In this document: one piece after another, positions 8,611 to 16,602 of the stretch | Layout of the letters: each line of letters begins with the position of its first letter | How positions within the stretch are numbered: position 1 is the first letter of the stretch | Origin: an uncultured Sutterella sp. | GTDB lineage: Bacteria; Pseudomonadota; Gammaproteobacteria; Burkholderiales; Burkholderiaceae_F | Length of the DNA stretch: 40,655 bases | Direction: 5' to 3' | Assembly: GCA_945834535.1 (NCBI GenBank) | Contig: CAMAHM010000003.1 | Span: 1-40,655, forward strand | The notes under the pieces: model-generated | Database searches by the model: none | The model's input: only the letters and a program-made list of their open reading frames with translations | What the model was told of the DNA's origin: nothing | Made by a program: the position numbers and the translations under genes

Positions 8611-8707
8611 AAAGGCGACAGGAGTTGAAAAACCGTATGCGAATGCGGGAAAACAGCCATTTACAGGCGGATCTGAACAATCTTAGCAAAACGATCCGCT
8701 TCGATTC

Positions 8708-10933
8708 CTAGTTTTTTTGGTGGGATGGGGCGGGAAAAGCCGCCGAATCCTCTCCGTCGGGAGCCTCGGGTATTGCAGCGACCGATGCAGGAACCGGGAA
8801 GATCATCACGATCTGGGCGCCGTTCGTGCCGTCGGTCTTGTTACTCAGAACAATTTTTGCGTGGTGTTCGTCCACGATCTTCTTGACCATCGACAGACCG
8901 AGGCCCGTGCCGGTGGGTTTGGTCGTCGTGTAGGGCTCAAAGGCCTTGGCCAGAATGTTGGGAGCAAATCCGGGGCCGTTGTCTTCGAGCACTATGCGCA
9001 GCGCCGTCACGGCTCCGCCCTCGGCGCGCACTTTGGTCACTGTGAGCACAATGGCGGGTTCGGCTACCGTCTCTGTGGCGTCCACGGCATTTCCGATCAG
9101 ATTGTGCATGACCTGCCGCAGCTGCGCGGCATCGGCGAGAATGGGCGGGAGGTCGGCTTCGATGCGCACGTCGAGCCGGGTACCGGCGGTCGCATAGAAC
9201 GCAGTCAGATCCTCGAGGAAGGCGTTTAGGTTCGTAGGCACCAAATTGGCCGTCGGCAGCTTGGCGTAGTCGCGAAAATCGTTGACCATCTGCTTCATGG
9301 CATCAACCTGGGTGATGATCGTGTTGCTGGTGCGCTTTAAAAGGGCGGCGTCGTGCTCATCAAGTTTGCTGGCCAGCTTGAATTCAAGCCGTTCGGCAGC
9401 CAGACGGATCGGCGTGAGGGGATTTTTGATTTCGTGTGCCAGACGTCGGGCAACCTCGCCCCAGGCGACGGCGCGCTGCGCGGCCAAAACGCCCGAAATG
9501 TCGTCAAAGACGACCACCCAGCCGCTGCCGCTTTCGAGCTGCGTGCGGGCCGCACGCACAAACAGCGATACGGGCGCCCGCAGGTCGGGGCGCGTCAGTT
9601 CAAGCTCGAATCGGATGTCGTCCTCATCGTCCGTGATCTGGATTTCTTCGCTCAGTTTGCGGGCAAAATCGGAGGAGATGTCCGCAAGATTCATGTCCGG
9701 GGCAATCAGCTCGGTTTTGAGAATTTCCCCTGTGGCCTCATTGCACATCAGCACCTGAAAATCGTGGTCGAGCACCAGCACGCCCGAGGACAGGTTGCCG
9801 AGGATGCGTTCGAGCTGCTCACGAGCGCGCTCAGCTCCCTGACGCTGCATTTCGACGATCTGTCGAGCTTCGGCGATCTGCGTCACCATCGAATTGAACG
9901 AGCGCGTCAGTGCATTGATTTCACTGGAGCCGGAAAATTCCTTAATCGGACGCAGGTCGCCCTCGGCCACCTTTTTCGTGCCGGCTGCAAGCTGCAGCAC
10001 CGGGGCTGTCATGGCGCGGGCAAAGGAAAGCGCCGCCGCCATGGATGCCAGAAGTGCGAGCACCATGGTGAGCGTGAGCGTCATGCCGTAGATGCTGCGC
10101 AGGGCCTGACGGGAAAGAACGAGCTCCTGATAGTCGCGGTAGCCCTGCACGAGGTCGTTGGCGCGTGAGGCGACTTCGGTGGGCACGAACTGCGTGAGCT
10201 GCAGGAAGGTCTGCGACTGTGTGCCCGAGACGTGCGGAATGGGTACGACGGCGCGAATGCGCAGCGGTTCGATACTTTCACTCTGGTCGCCGTCGAGAAT
10301 GTGAATGCCGTTTTCCGCGGCCGCTTTTTTGAACTGTTCGCTCGTGGGCTTGTCGATGACGGGTTGCCCGTTGGGGGCCAGACTCGATACAAGTATCGAA
10401 CCGTCGGCATTAAAAATGATGGCCGAATCGGCATTGGCCGTTTCGCGCATGCGGTCCAATGCAAGGGTGCGTTCCTGTCGGGCGGTGGCGCTCAAAATGG
10501 AAGCGATGCGTCGGCACGCCAAAAGCAGCGTGCCCTGCTCGCGGTCAATGAGGCCGCTCGAAAGCGACACACCCGAGTCGAGCGCCTTTTCGATGCGCAC
10601 GTCGAACCAGGAGTCGATGGAGCGCCCGATGAATTGGCTCGAAACAAGGTAGATGAGCACGCACGGCACAATAGCCGAGACCGACAGCATGGTCGCGAGC
10701 GAAGCAGTCATGCGTGAACCGAAGGCACCGGCACGCCAGCGTTTGATGATCTTGGCGAAAATAGCCACCACGAACGCAAAAAGCGTCAGGATGGCGAACA
10801 GATTGACGGCCAAAAGAACGGGAAAGTCGCGCTCAAACTGCGCGTAGCTGGCGCCGCCCGCGGCAAGAACAATGAGCAAAATGGCGCCGACGGCCGCCGT
10901 CAGAAAGAAGGTGATGCGAAGCCAGATGGACAT
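8708..10933 (-). CDS. NtrY-like sensor histidine kinase
   Basis: An inner-membrane sensor kinase of 741 residues. Two hydrophobic segments near the N-terminus and a third around residue 90 precede a roughly 180-residue extracytoplasmic stretch. Then come a further membrane segment (ALLASMAAALSFA), a HAMP domain, a PAS-like domain (LSSGVLVLDHDFQVLMCNE), a HisKA domain with the phospho-acceptor His500 in RLAHEIKNPLTPIRL, and an HATPase_c domain with N, G1 and G2 boxes (NLIGNAVDA, LEDNGPGFA, GTGLGLSMVKKI). The start at 10933 follows the DUF4390 stop by 10 bases; a start at 10960 would overlap that gene. It should phosphorylate the adjacent response regulator. NtrYX systems elsewhere respond to nitrogen or redox state, but the signal here is not evident. 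Confidence 0.92.
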   Translation of the reverse strand: MSIWLRITFFLTAAVGAILLIVLAAGGASYAQFERDFPVLLAVNLFAILTLFAFVVAIFAKIIKRWRAGAFGSRMTASLATMLSVSAIVPCVLIYLVSSQFIGRSIDSWFDVRIEKALDSGVSLSSGLIDREQGTLLLACRRIASILSATARQERTLALDRMRETANADSAIIFNADGSILVSSLAPNGQPVIDKPTSEQFKKAAAENGIHILDGDQSESIEPLRIRAVVPIPHVSGTQSQTFLQLTQFVPTEVASRANDLVQGYRDYQELVLSRQALRSIYGMTLTLTMVLALLASMAAALSFARAMTAPVLQLAAGTKKVAEGDLRPIKEFSGSSEINALTRSFNSMVTQIAEARQIVEMQRQGAERAREQLERILGNLSSGVLVLDHDFQVLMCNEATGEILKTELIAPDMNLADISSDFARKLSEEIQITDDEDDIRFELELTRPDLRAPVSLFVRAARTQLESGSGWVVVFDDISGVLAAQRAVAWGEVARRLAHEIKNPLTPIRLAAERLEFKLASKLDEHDAALLKRTSNTIITQVDAMKQMVNDFRDYAKLPTANLVPTNLNAFLEDLTAFYATAGTRLDVRIEADLPPILADAAQLRQVMHNLIGNAVDATETVAEPAIVLTVTKVRAEGGAVTALRIVLEDNGPGFAPNILAKAFEPYTTTKPTGTGLGLSMVKKIVDEHHAKIVLSNKTDGTNGAQIVMIFPVPASVAAIPEAPDGEDSAAFPAPSHQKN

Positions 10934-10943
10934 GGGGGCGGGC

Positions 10944-11516
10944 TCACTTGGCCACGGCAATGGGAGCGGGCACCCAGTCGCTGTCGAGATCCCAGTCTGA
11001 ATTGCCCCCGATCGTGACCTTTAGGGGCTTGGGCAGACGCGACGAGTCGAGCCGCAGGCGCACCTCGGCTTCGTAGTCGTCGATGTTTTTGAGGCTGATT
11101 GGGTCGCATACCCGCCACTCGCGCACGCTCTTGACGACGGGCAGGGCCTGCTCGAGCGTTTCAAAGGTCTGCGAGAGTCCTCCGCAGGAAAGGCGATAGT
11201 TGCGCGACAGCGGGCTGAAGCTCAGACGCTGCACCAGTTCGATTGCGTCCACATCCTTGTCAAACCAGTACCAGCGTTTTTTCTGCAGGCGGAACTGACA
11301 GACGAAATAAAGCGCGATGCCGCGCTGCAGACTCTCGATCAGCGTATTGGCCAGATCGAATTCCCACTGCGCATCCACGTAGCAGCCGTCGTTGCGGCGC
11401 ATGACGGCCGCATGCATCAGGGAGACGTAGTTGTCGGCCGCAACCGCCGCGCACGGCCAGGCCGCCGCAAGCGGGGCGGCAGCAAAGGCGCAGCAAAGAG
11501 TACGGCGGGACAGCAT
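10944..11516 (-). CDS. DUF4390 exported protein
   Basis: A 190-residue protein of the DUF4390 family, function unknown. An N-terminal signal peptide is visible (basic MLSRR, hydrophobic core, cleavage likely after AVA at about residue 27), so it should be periplasmic. The mature part contains family-like blocks WEFDLANTLIESLQRGIALYF, WYWFDKD and LSRNYRLSCGGL. It lies six bases downstream of rsmB and ten bases upstream of the NtrY-like kinase. DUF4390 genes sit in just this position across Burkholderiales, which suggests, but does not prove, a link to the kinase's extracytoplasmic sensing. Confidence 0.85.
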   Translation of the reverse strand: MLSRRTLCCAFAAAPLAAAWPCAAVAADNYVSLMHAAVMRRNDGCYVDAQWEFDLANTLIESLQRGIALYFVCQFRLQKKRWYWFDKDVDAIELVQRLSFSPLSRNYRLSCGGLSQTFETLEQALPVVKSVREWRVCDPISLKNIDDYEAEVRLRLDSSRLPKPLKVTIGGNSDWDLDSDWVPAPIAVAK

Positions 11517-11522
11517 CGATCG

Positions 11523-12833
11523 TTATTGTTTGGTGAGCAGAGCGTAAAAGAAGCCGTCGTGCGTGTCTGCAACCTGCGCGGGTTCACCGCCGGCGCCCTC
11601 GCAGGGCGTGAGCGTCAGCAACTTCGGAGCACCGTCGGCGACAGGCACGAGCGTCGCGTCGGCATGACGCGACAGGAAGGACTCGATCTGCTTGGGACCT
11701 TCCTCTTCAAAGACCGAGCATACGACATAGAGCAGACGGCCGCCAACCTTCAGGGTGGGCCAGAGTGCTTCGAGCAGCTTTTTCTGTTGCATACAGAGCG
11801 CATGCACGTCCTGAGGACGTCGGCTGAAGACGATGTCGGGGTGGCGGCGCACGATGCCGCTTGCCGTGCAGGGAGCGTCCAAAAGGACGGCGTCAAAGGG
11901 CTGCCGATCCCACCAGGACGCTACGTCGGCACCGTCGGCCGTGCGTACCTGAGCCGTCAGACCGAGTCGGTCGAGATTTTCATGGATGCGCTGCGCGCGC
12001 ACCGGGTCGATTTCAAGGGCCGTCACCCGGCAGTCGGCGAGCTCGAGCAGATGGGCTGTTTTGCCGCCGGGAGCAGCACAGGCGTCCAGAATGTTTTCCC
12101 CGTCGACGGGTGCCAGGGCGTGCGCCGCGAGCTGCGCGCCGGCGTCCTGCACGCTGACGAGCCCCTCATGGAAACCCGGCAGTTCGGAAACGGGGACGGG
12201 CGACTTGAGCAGTACGGCCTGTCGGCCGAGTTCGCGCACTTCAAGGCCGGACCGACGGGCAAGCTCGCACCAGTCGGCCGTGGCGATGCGGCGTCGGTTG
12301 ACGCGCACGATCATCGGCGGGCGCGTGCGCACGAGCTTCATCATTGCGTCGGCACGGGCTCGTCCCAGACAGGCGCGCATCTTGTCGATCCACCAGCGCG
12401 GCGCGTTGAGGCGCACTTCGTCGGTGCGAACGGCCATCGAAAGAATCTTTCCGCGCTCGCGCAGAAAGCGGCGCAGACAGGCATTGGCAAAGCCCGAGGC
12501 CGCAGGTTCCGCGCTTTTGACGGCCTTGACGGCTTCGTTGACGATGACGTAGTCCTTTTGGGGAGATTCGATCAGTTCGGCCAGAGCGACGAGCATGATC
12601 GAACGCACTTTGGGAGCGGGCGGACGCGAGGCGAGCAGACCGAGAATTGCTTCGCAGGCGAGCGCATTGCGGGTGGCGGCGTAGCTCAGCGACTGACAGG
12701 CGGCTTTTTCTTCGGCAGACAGGCCGCGGGTGGTCGATTCCAACGCCTTTTCGAGTGAAGCGCCCGAAGTCATGAGCGCGCGGGTGTGCGCGGCCAGTTC
12801 AAGCGCCCTTTGCAGACTCACGGAATTTCTCAT
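11523..12833 (-). CDS. rsmB: 16S rRNA (cytosine-967-C5)-methyltransferase RsmB
   Basis: A SAM-dependent enzyme of 436 residues that methylates C967 of 16S rRNA. The N-terminal NusB-like helical domain (about 1-140, with YVIVNEAVKAVK) is followed by the methyltransferase domain. This has motif I DACAAPGGKTAHLLEL (250-265), motif IV DAPCTASGIVRRHPD with Cys322, and motif VI VVCSVFEEE with the likely nucleophile Cys372. Its start overlaps the fmt stop in an ATGA tetranucleotide, indicating translational coupling. Confidence 0.96.
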   Translation of the reverse strand: MRNSVSLQRALELAAHTRALMTSGASLEKALESTTRGLSAEEKAACQSLSYAATRNALACEAILGLLASRPPAPKVRSIMLVALAELIESPQKDYVIVNEAVKAVKSAEPAASGFANACLRRFLRERGKILSMAVRTDEVRLNAPRWWIDKMRACLGRARADAMMKLVRTRPPMIVRVNRRRIATADWCELARRSGLEVRELGRQAVLLKSPVPVSELPGFHEGLVSVQDAGAQLAAHALAPVDGENILDACAAPGGKTAHLLELADCRVTALEIDPVRAQRIHENLDRLGLTAQVRTADGADVASWWDRQPFDAVLLDAPCTASGIVRRHPDIVFSRRPQDVHALCMQQKKLLEALWPTLKVGGRLLYVVCSVFEEEGPKQIESFLSRHADATLVPVADGAPKLLTLTPCEGAGGEPAQVADTHDGFFYALLTKQ

Positions 12834-13786
12834 TCAAGGACCTCGCCGACGGCAATGGGCATGCTCTGCAGGAAGGAGCGGGCGGGCATTTCCCCTTTGC
12901 CGGCCTTCTGCAGACGGGTGCAGCACAGCGCTCCCGTGCCGCAGGCCACCACAAGGGCTTCATCGACCCGCAGCACTTCCCCGGGGCGTCCTTCACCCTG
13001 CACGGGGCGAGCGGCGCGAATCTTGAAGACTTCCCCGTTGTGCGCGGCGCTCAGGTAGGGGAAGGGCGTAAAGGCGCGCAGACGGCGCGCGACGGCATCG
13101 GCCGCAAGCGTCCAGTCGACGCGGCTCTCGCTTTTAAGAATCTTGGCGGCGTACGTGACGCCTTCTTCGGGCTGGGGGGTGTGGGTGAGTTCGTCGGACC
13201 TCTCCAGAGCCTTCACCGTCAGTTCGGCACCCATCGCGGCCAAGCGTTCAGTCACGACATCGGCCGTGTCAGTGTCGGTAAGCGTCAGCGTGCACTTGCA
13301 AATCATGGGGCCCGTGTCGAGCCCTGCTTCCATCTTCATAAGAGTGACGCCCGTTTCGGCATCCCCGGCTTCGATGGCGCGCTGAATGGGCGCCGCGCCG
13401 CGCCAGCGCGGCAAGAGCGAAGCGTGGATATTCAAACTGCGGATGTCTTTGTTTTTACCGATGCCGTGCGCCGCATTGAGAGCGCGCTCGGGAAGGATCA
13501 GGCCGTAGGCGGCAACGATCAGGACTTCGACGTTGGCAGTTTCAAGAGTCTCGAGCGCAGGCTGCGCGACTTCGGGAGCGCGCTTGACGGACAGCGTCTC
13601 GGGGGTGAGAACGGGCAGACCGTGCTGCAGGGCGAGCTCTTTGACCGCCGAAGGTTTGAGCTGCATGCCGCGGCCGCTCGGTCGGTCGGGCTGCGTGAGA
13701 ACGAGGGCGACCTCGTGGCCGGCGTCGATGAGTGCTTTGAGTGCACTGGCTGCAAAGGGCGGAGTGCCGGCAAATGCGATGCGCAT
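12830..13786 (-). CDS. fmt: Methionyl-tRNA formyltransferase
   Basis: Transfers a formyl group from 10-formyl-tetrahydrofolate to initiator methionyl-tRNA (318 aa, normal length). The N-terminal formyltransferase fold begins MRIAFAGTPPFAASAL. The folate and catalytic region reads LNIHASLLPRWRGAAPIQRAI (Asn-His pair), followed by GVTLMKMEAGLDTGPM with the catalytic Asp. The C-terminal OB-like domain begins near residue 205. The ATG at 13786 has AGGA ten bases upstream. The frame stays open upstream to 14896, but that part only mirrors the plus-strand hydrolase gene. It heads the fmt-rsmB-DUF4390-ntrYX block. def, its usual neighbour, lies beyond the hydrolase gene. Confidence 0.97.
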   Translation of the reverse strand: MRIAFAGTPPFAASALKALIDAGHEVALVLTQPDRPSGRGMQLKPSAVKELALQHGLPVLTPETLSVKRAPEVAQPALETLETANVEVLIVAAYGLILPERALNAAHGIGKNKDIRSLNIHASLLPRWRGAAPIQRAIEAGDAETGVTLMKMEAGLDTGPMICKCTLTLTDTDTADVVTERLAAMGAELTVKALERSDELTHTPQPEEGVTYAAKILKSESRVDWTLAADAVARRLRAFTPFPYLSAAHNGEVFKIRAARPVQGEGRPGEVLRVDEALVVACGTGALCCTRLQKAGKGEMPARSFLQSMPIAVGEVLE

Positions 13787-13963
13787 AACGTGTTTGTCCT
13801 GTCGAAAAATAAAGAAGTTCGTGCAGAGCCCGATCGGGGCGCACGCAGTCCGTGGATTGTAGCCCGATGAAAGGCGTCGAGAAATCGGTATTGGCCTGCA
13901 GAGCTGCGGTTCGGGCGCCGTACAATGTCGGCAGTTTTTCTCCCTTATGCCTGTCTTTTCACC

Positions 13964-14878
13964 ATGTACGAATTTGCCCAGATGCAGACCCTTCGGACGC
14001 GCCGTGGCGTGCTGAGCTACCGCGCCTACGGCGATCCGCGCATGCCGCCGCTTGTTCTTTTGATGGGACTGGGCATGCCGGCCGTGGCCTGGCCGCAGGA
14101 GTTTTTGCAGCGCCTTGTGCGCAAGGGGCTGTACGTCATTACACCCGACAACCGCGACAGCGGTGCTGCGCAGCAGTACACCGAGCCGGTGAGCACGGCG
14201 GGGATGCTCGCAAGCGTGGCCAAATACGCCTTCGGCATGGGGGTGAGTGCACAGTATCGTCTCGAAGACATGGCCGGCGACGTCGAGGAGTTGCTCGACA
14301 CGCTCGGGATTGAGCGCGCCCATGTGGCGGGTATTTCCATGGGGGGCATGATTGCCCAGGTGTTTGCCACGCAGGCGCCGCACCGCACCATCACGCTGTC
14401 GTGCATTTCGAGTGCCGTCGGCAATCCCAGAACCGCACTGGGCAACCTCAACGCCGTTTACGCCGTGCTGCAGCCGCCTGAGGCATTTGATACCGATTCG
14501 CTCAAGCGCTACTACCGTGCCCTCATGAGCCGCATCGGCACCAAGGGGTCGGACTATCCGGACGCCATTCTTGAAGAAATGATCGAAGTGCATCGCACGC
14601 ACAATGTTCAGCCCGTCTGTCAGGCGCGTCAGCTGATGGCGATTCTGGCAAGCGGCGATCGGCGCGCGCAGCTGCGCCAACTTCTTGTGCCGACGCTCGT
14701 CATTCACGGACGGGCCGATCAGCTGCTGCCCTTTCGCGCGGGTAAAGAGATTGCTTCGTGCATTGAGGGCGCTCGCCTTTATGCGGTCGACGGCATGGGG
14801 CACGATCTGCCGATGAATAAGCTCGACGAGCTTGCCGGCGAGCTTGCCGCGCATTGCTACGGCACTATTTTGCGATGA
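13964..14878 (+). CDS. Alpha/beta-hydrolase fold protein
   Basis: A 304-residue alpha/beta hydrolase, probably a cytoplasmic esterase of undefined substrate; no signal peptide is seen. The triad is visible: nucleophile Ser125 in GISMGG, Asp252 in VIHGRADQLLP and His280 in DGMGHDLP. The oxyanion-region motif LMGLGMPAVAWP and the PDNRDSG block resemble the RdmC/methylesterase-like group. I prefer the ATG at 13964 because a likely -10 element (TACAAT, 13921-13926) overlaps the earlier in-frame ATG at 13925. It is the only plus-strand gene among the def and fmt units and ends just before a terminator hairpin at 14881-14915. Confidence 0.85.
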   Translation: MYEFAQMQTLRTRRGVLSYRAYGDPRMPPLVLLMGLGMPAVAWPQEFLQRLVRKGLYVITPDNRDSGAAQQYTEPVSTAGMLASVAKYAFGMGVSAQYRLEDMAGDVEELLDTLGIERAHVAGISMGGMIAQVFATQAPHRTITLSCISSAVGNPRTALGNLNAVYAVLQPPEAFDTDSLKRYYRALMSRIGTKGSDYPDAILEEMIEVHRTHNVQPVCQARQLMAILASGDRRAQLRQLLVPTLVIHGRADQLLPFRAGKEIASCIEGARLYAVDGMGHDLPMNKLDELAGELAAHCYGTILR

Positions 14879-14880
14879 AA

Positions 14881-14915
14881 AATCGGGCGGCCCCAATCGA
14901 CGGAACCGCCCGATT
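14881..14915 (-). terminator. Terminator hairpin after def
   Basis: A perfect 10-bp stem (AATCGGGCGG, 14881-14890, with CCGCCCGATT, 14906-14915) around a 15-base loop. On the minus strand it is followed by a short T run (TTTCA), fitting termination of def. The plus-strand side has no T run, so termination of the convergent hydrolase gene here would be weaker. Confidence 0.6.
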
Positions 14916-14937
14916 GCGTCCCTTGGGACGCGGCTCG

Positions 14938-15468
14938 TTAAGCCTCTTTGTTTTTCCTGGCGCGGGCTTCTTCCTTGCGCTTTTTGGCCAGCTTGGCCGC
15001 CGAGCGTGCCTTTTTGAGCGCACTCAGGTGGTCGATGAAGACCTTGCCGTCAAGGTGGTCGATTTCGTGCTGCACGCATACCGACAGCAGCTCGTCGCAT
15101 TCGAGCGTGAATTCCCTGCCTTCCAGATCCTGAGCGCGCACCGTCACGAGCGAGGGACGCTTCACTTTTTCGTAGATGCCGGGCAGCGACAGGCAACCCT
15201 CTTCACACTCCTTGACTTCTTCGGAGCGGGAAATGATTTGCGGATTGACCAGCACGCGCAGAGCATTTTTTTCTTCGGAAATATCGATCACGACAAGACG
15301 GATGAGTTGCCCGATCTGATTGGCGGCCAGACCGACGCCCGGTGCGTCGTACATGGTTTCGGCCATATCGGCAGCCAGTTGTTTGAGTGCGTCGTCAAAA
15401 ACGGTGACGGGCTCGGCTTTTGTCGACAGGCGCGGATCCGGGTATTGAACAATAGGCAGAATTGCCAC
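14938..15468 (-). CDS. def: Peptide deformylase
   Basis: Metalloenzyme (176 aa) that removes the formyl group from nascent N-terminal methionine. All three signature motifs are present: GVGLAANQIG, EGCLSLPG with the metal-binding Cys, and QHEIDHLDG with the two metal-binding His and the catalytic Glu. I start it at a GTG at 15468 giving (M)AILPIVQYPDPRL, which matches the family N-terminus and has GAGG seven bases upstream. Earlier in-frame starts add 16 residues unlike the family. A basic tail rich in Ala, Lys and Arg ends the protein. It is transcribed divergently from dprA. Confidence 0.96.
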   Translation of the reverse strand: MAILPIVQYPDPRLSTKAEPVTVFDDALKQLAADMAETMYDAPGVGLAANQIGQLIRLVVIDISEEKNALRVLVNPQIISRSEEVKECEEGCLSLPGIYEKVKRPSLVTVRAQDLEGREFTLECDELLSVCVQHEIDHLDGKVFIDHLSALKKARSAAKLAKKRKEEARARKNKEA

Positions 15469-15588
15469 GGCAGTAACCTCAAAAGAAAAAAGAGTCTTCG
15501 GCAGGACGGAATACAATCGCTCGCATACGCAGGCACTCCGGGTTGACGGCTCGGGGGCAAATCAACCAAGAGGCAGGGCACGACAAAG

Positions 15589-16455
15589 ATGGTGCGGCAC
15601 ACGCAGGAACAACTCGATCGACTCAGGCTGATGATGGCAGCCGACGGCGTCGGTGTCGCTGCTTTGAGAGCGTTGATACAGGCCTACGGGGATGTGCAGA
15701 GCATTTTAAGCGCCGGACGTCGATCGGTCGAACGCATCATCGGTTCGGAGGCCTCGCACAGGCTGTTTTCCGATGTTATTGAAAAAGACTATCAGCGTGC
15801 CGCAGCCTGGCTGCAGGCAACACCGGGCGCCGATTTCGTGACATGGCTCGACGAAGACTACCCGACCGAGCTTGTCCGCGCCGCTCTGGCGCCCGCCGTG
15901 CTGTGGCTTCGCGGACGCCGTGCGTTGCTGCAGGCGCCCAAACTTTGGATCACGGGATCCGCCCATGCCGACGAGACGGGACTCAAAGACGCGCAGGATT
16001 TTGCCGGCGCGGCCGCTTCGCGCGGTTGGGGCGTTGTCTCTACGCTGGCCACAGTTCTGGAAAGGCGGGCCGCGCAGGCGGTAGTCGCTTCAGACAGACT
16101 CATCGTTCTTCAGTCGACCGGGCCCGACCGTTTGTGGCCCGTCGAGTGCCGAGAGCAGTTTCTGGCAGCCGCTCGAAGCGGGCTTGTCATCTCGGCCTGT
16201 GTGCCGGGAGTCGGCTTTTCTGAGACAAGGCTTCAGGAATGTCGAGAACTTGCCGCCGCCCTGGTGCGCCGCGTACTTGTTGTTCAAAGCGAAGTACATT
16301 CACCGGCCATGCGGGCGGTTCGTACCGCGGCCGAGCTCGGACGCGACGTGGCGGCCATTCCCGGCTCCATCCATTCACCGCTCTATAAAGGATGCCTGCA
16401 GCTCATCAAGTCGGGAGCGACTTTGGCCGAAACCGTTGACGATGTTCTCGGTTAA
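15589..16455 (+). CDS. dprA: Divergent DprA/Smf-like DNA-processing protein
   Basis: A 288-residue protein of the DprA family; typical DprA loads RecA onto incoming single-stranded DNA during transformation. Supporting features are the N-terminal helical domain (DGVGVAALRALIQAYG), the YPTEL..ALAPAVLWLRG block, the Rossmann-like core and the C-terminal GRDVAAIPGSIHSPLYKGCLQLIKSGA. The position, divergent from def and upstream of topB, is the expected one in Burkholderiales. It is unusual, though: the first glycine motif is GSA instead of GSR, the SGxAxGID motif reads STLATVLER, and the RNRxIA motif is replaced by ETRLQECRELAAA. The length is below the usual 360-400 aa. Either a specialised variant or a decaying copy. 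Confidence 0.75.
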   Translation: MVRHTQEQLDRLRLMMAADGVGVAALRALIQAYGDVQSILSAGRRSVERIIGSEASHRLFSDVIEKDYQRAAAWLQATPGADFVTWLDEDYPTELVRAALAPAVLWLRGRRALLQAPKLWITGSAHADETGLKDAQDFAGAAASRGWGVVSTLATVLERRAAQAVVASDRLIVLQSTGPDRLWPVECREQFLAAARSGLVISACVPGVGFSETRLQECRELAAALVRRVLVVQSEVHSPAMRAVRTAAELGRDVAAIPGSIHSPLYKGCLQLIKSGATLAETVDDVLG

Positions 16456-16548
16456 GACTCTGTCGACGCGTTCGGGCGGACGGCGAGGAACAAAAAACTT
16501 GTCGCGAGTCTTGTCAAAACCCACAGGCTGTGTTTATGCTGAAAAAAA

Positions 16549-16586
16549 GAGCGGTTGCGCCCGAAAAGCCTGCCGCTCAAGTTTTT
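16549..16586. terminator. Hairpin between dprA and topB
   Basis: GAGCGG (16549-16554) pairs with CCGCTC (16573-16578). The plus strand continues AAGTTTTTGC, and the minus strand would continue into a run of seven T. It may end dprA transcription in part, but lies only 25 bases before the topB start, so it could equally act in a leader. Confidence 0.35.
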
Positions 16587-16602
16587 GCACCAAGGATTTG
16601 TT

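Noticed and set aside
13787..14896. In-frame upstream extension of fmt to 688 residues
   Set aside because: Fmt is complete from 13786, with a ribosome-binding site. The extension lies antisense to the hydrolase gene and matches nothing.
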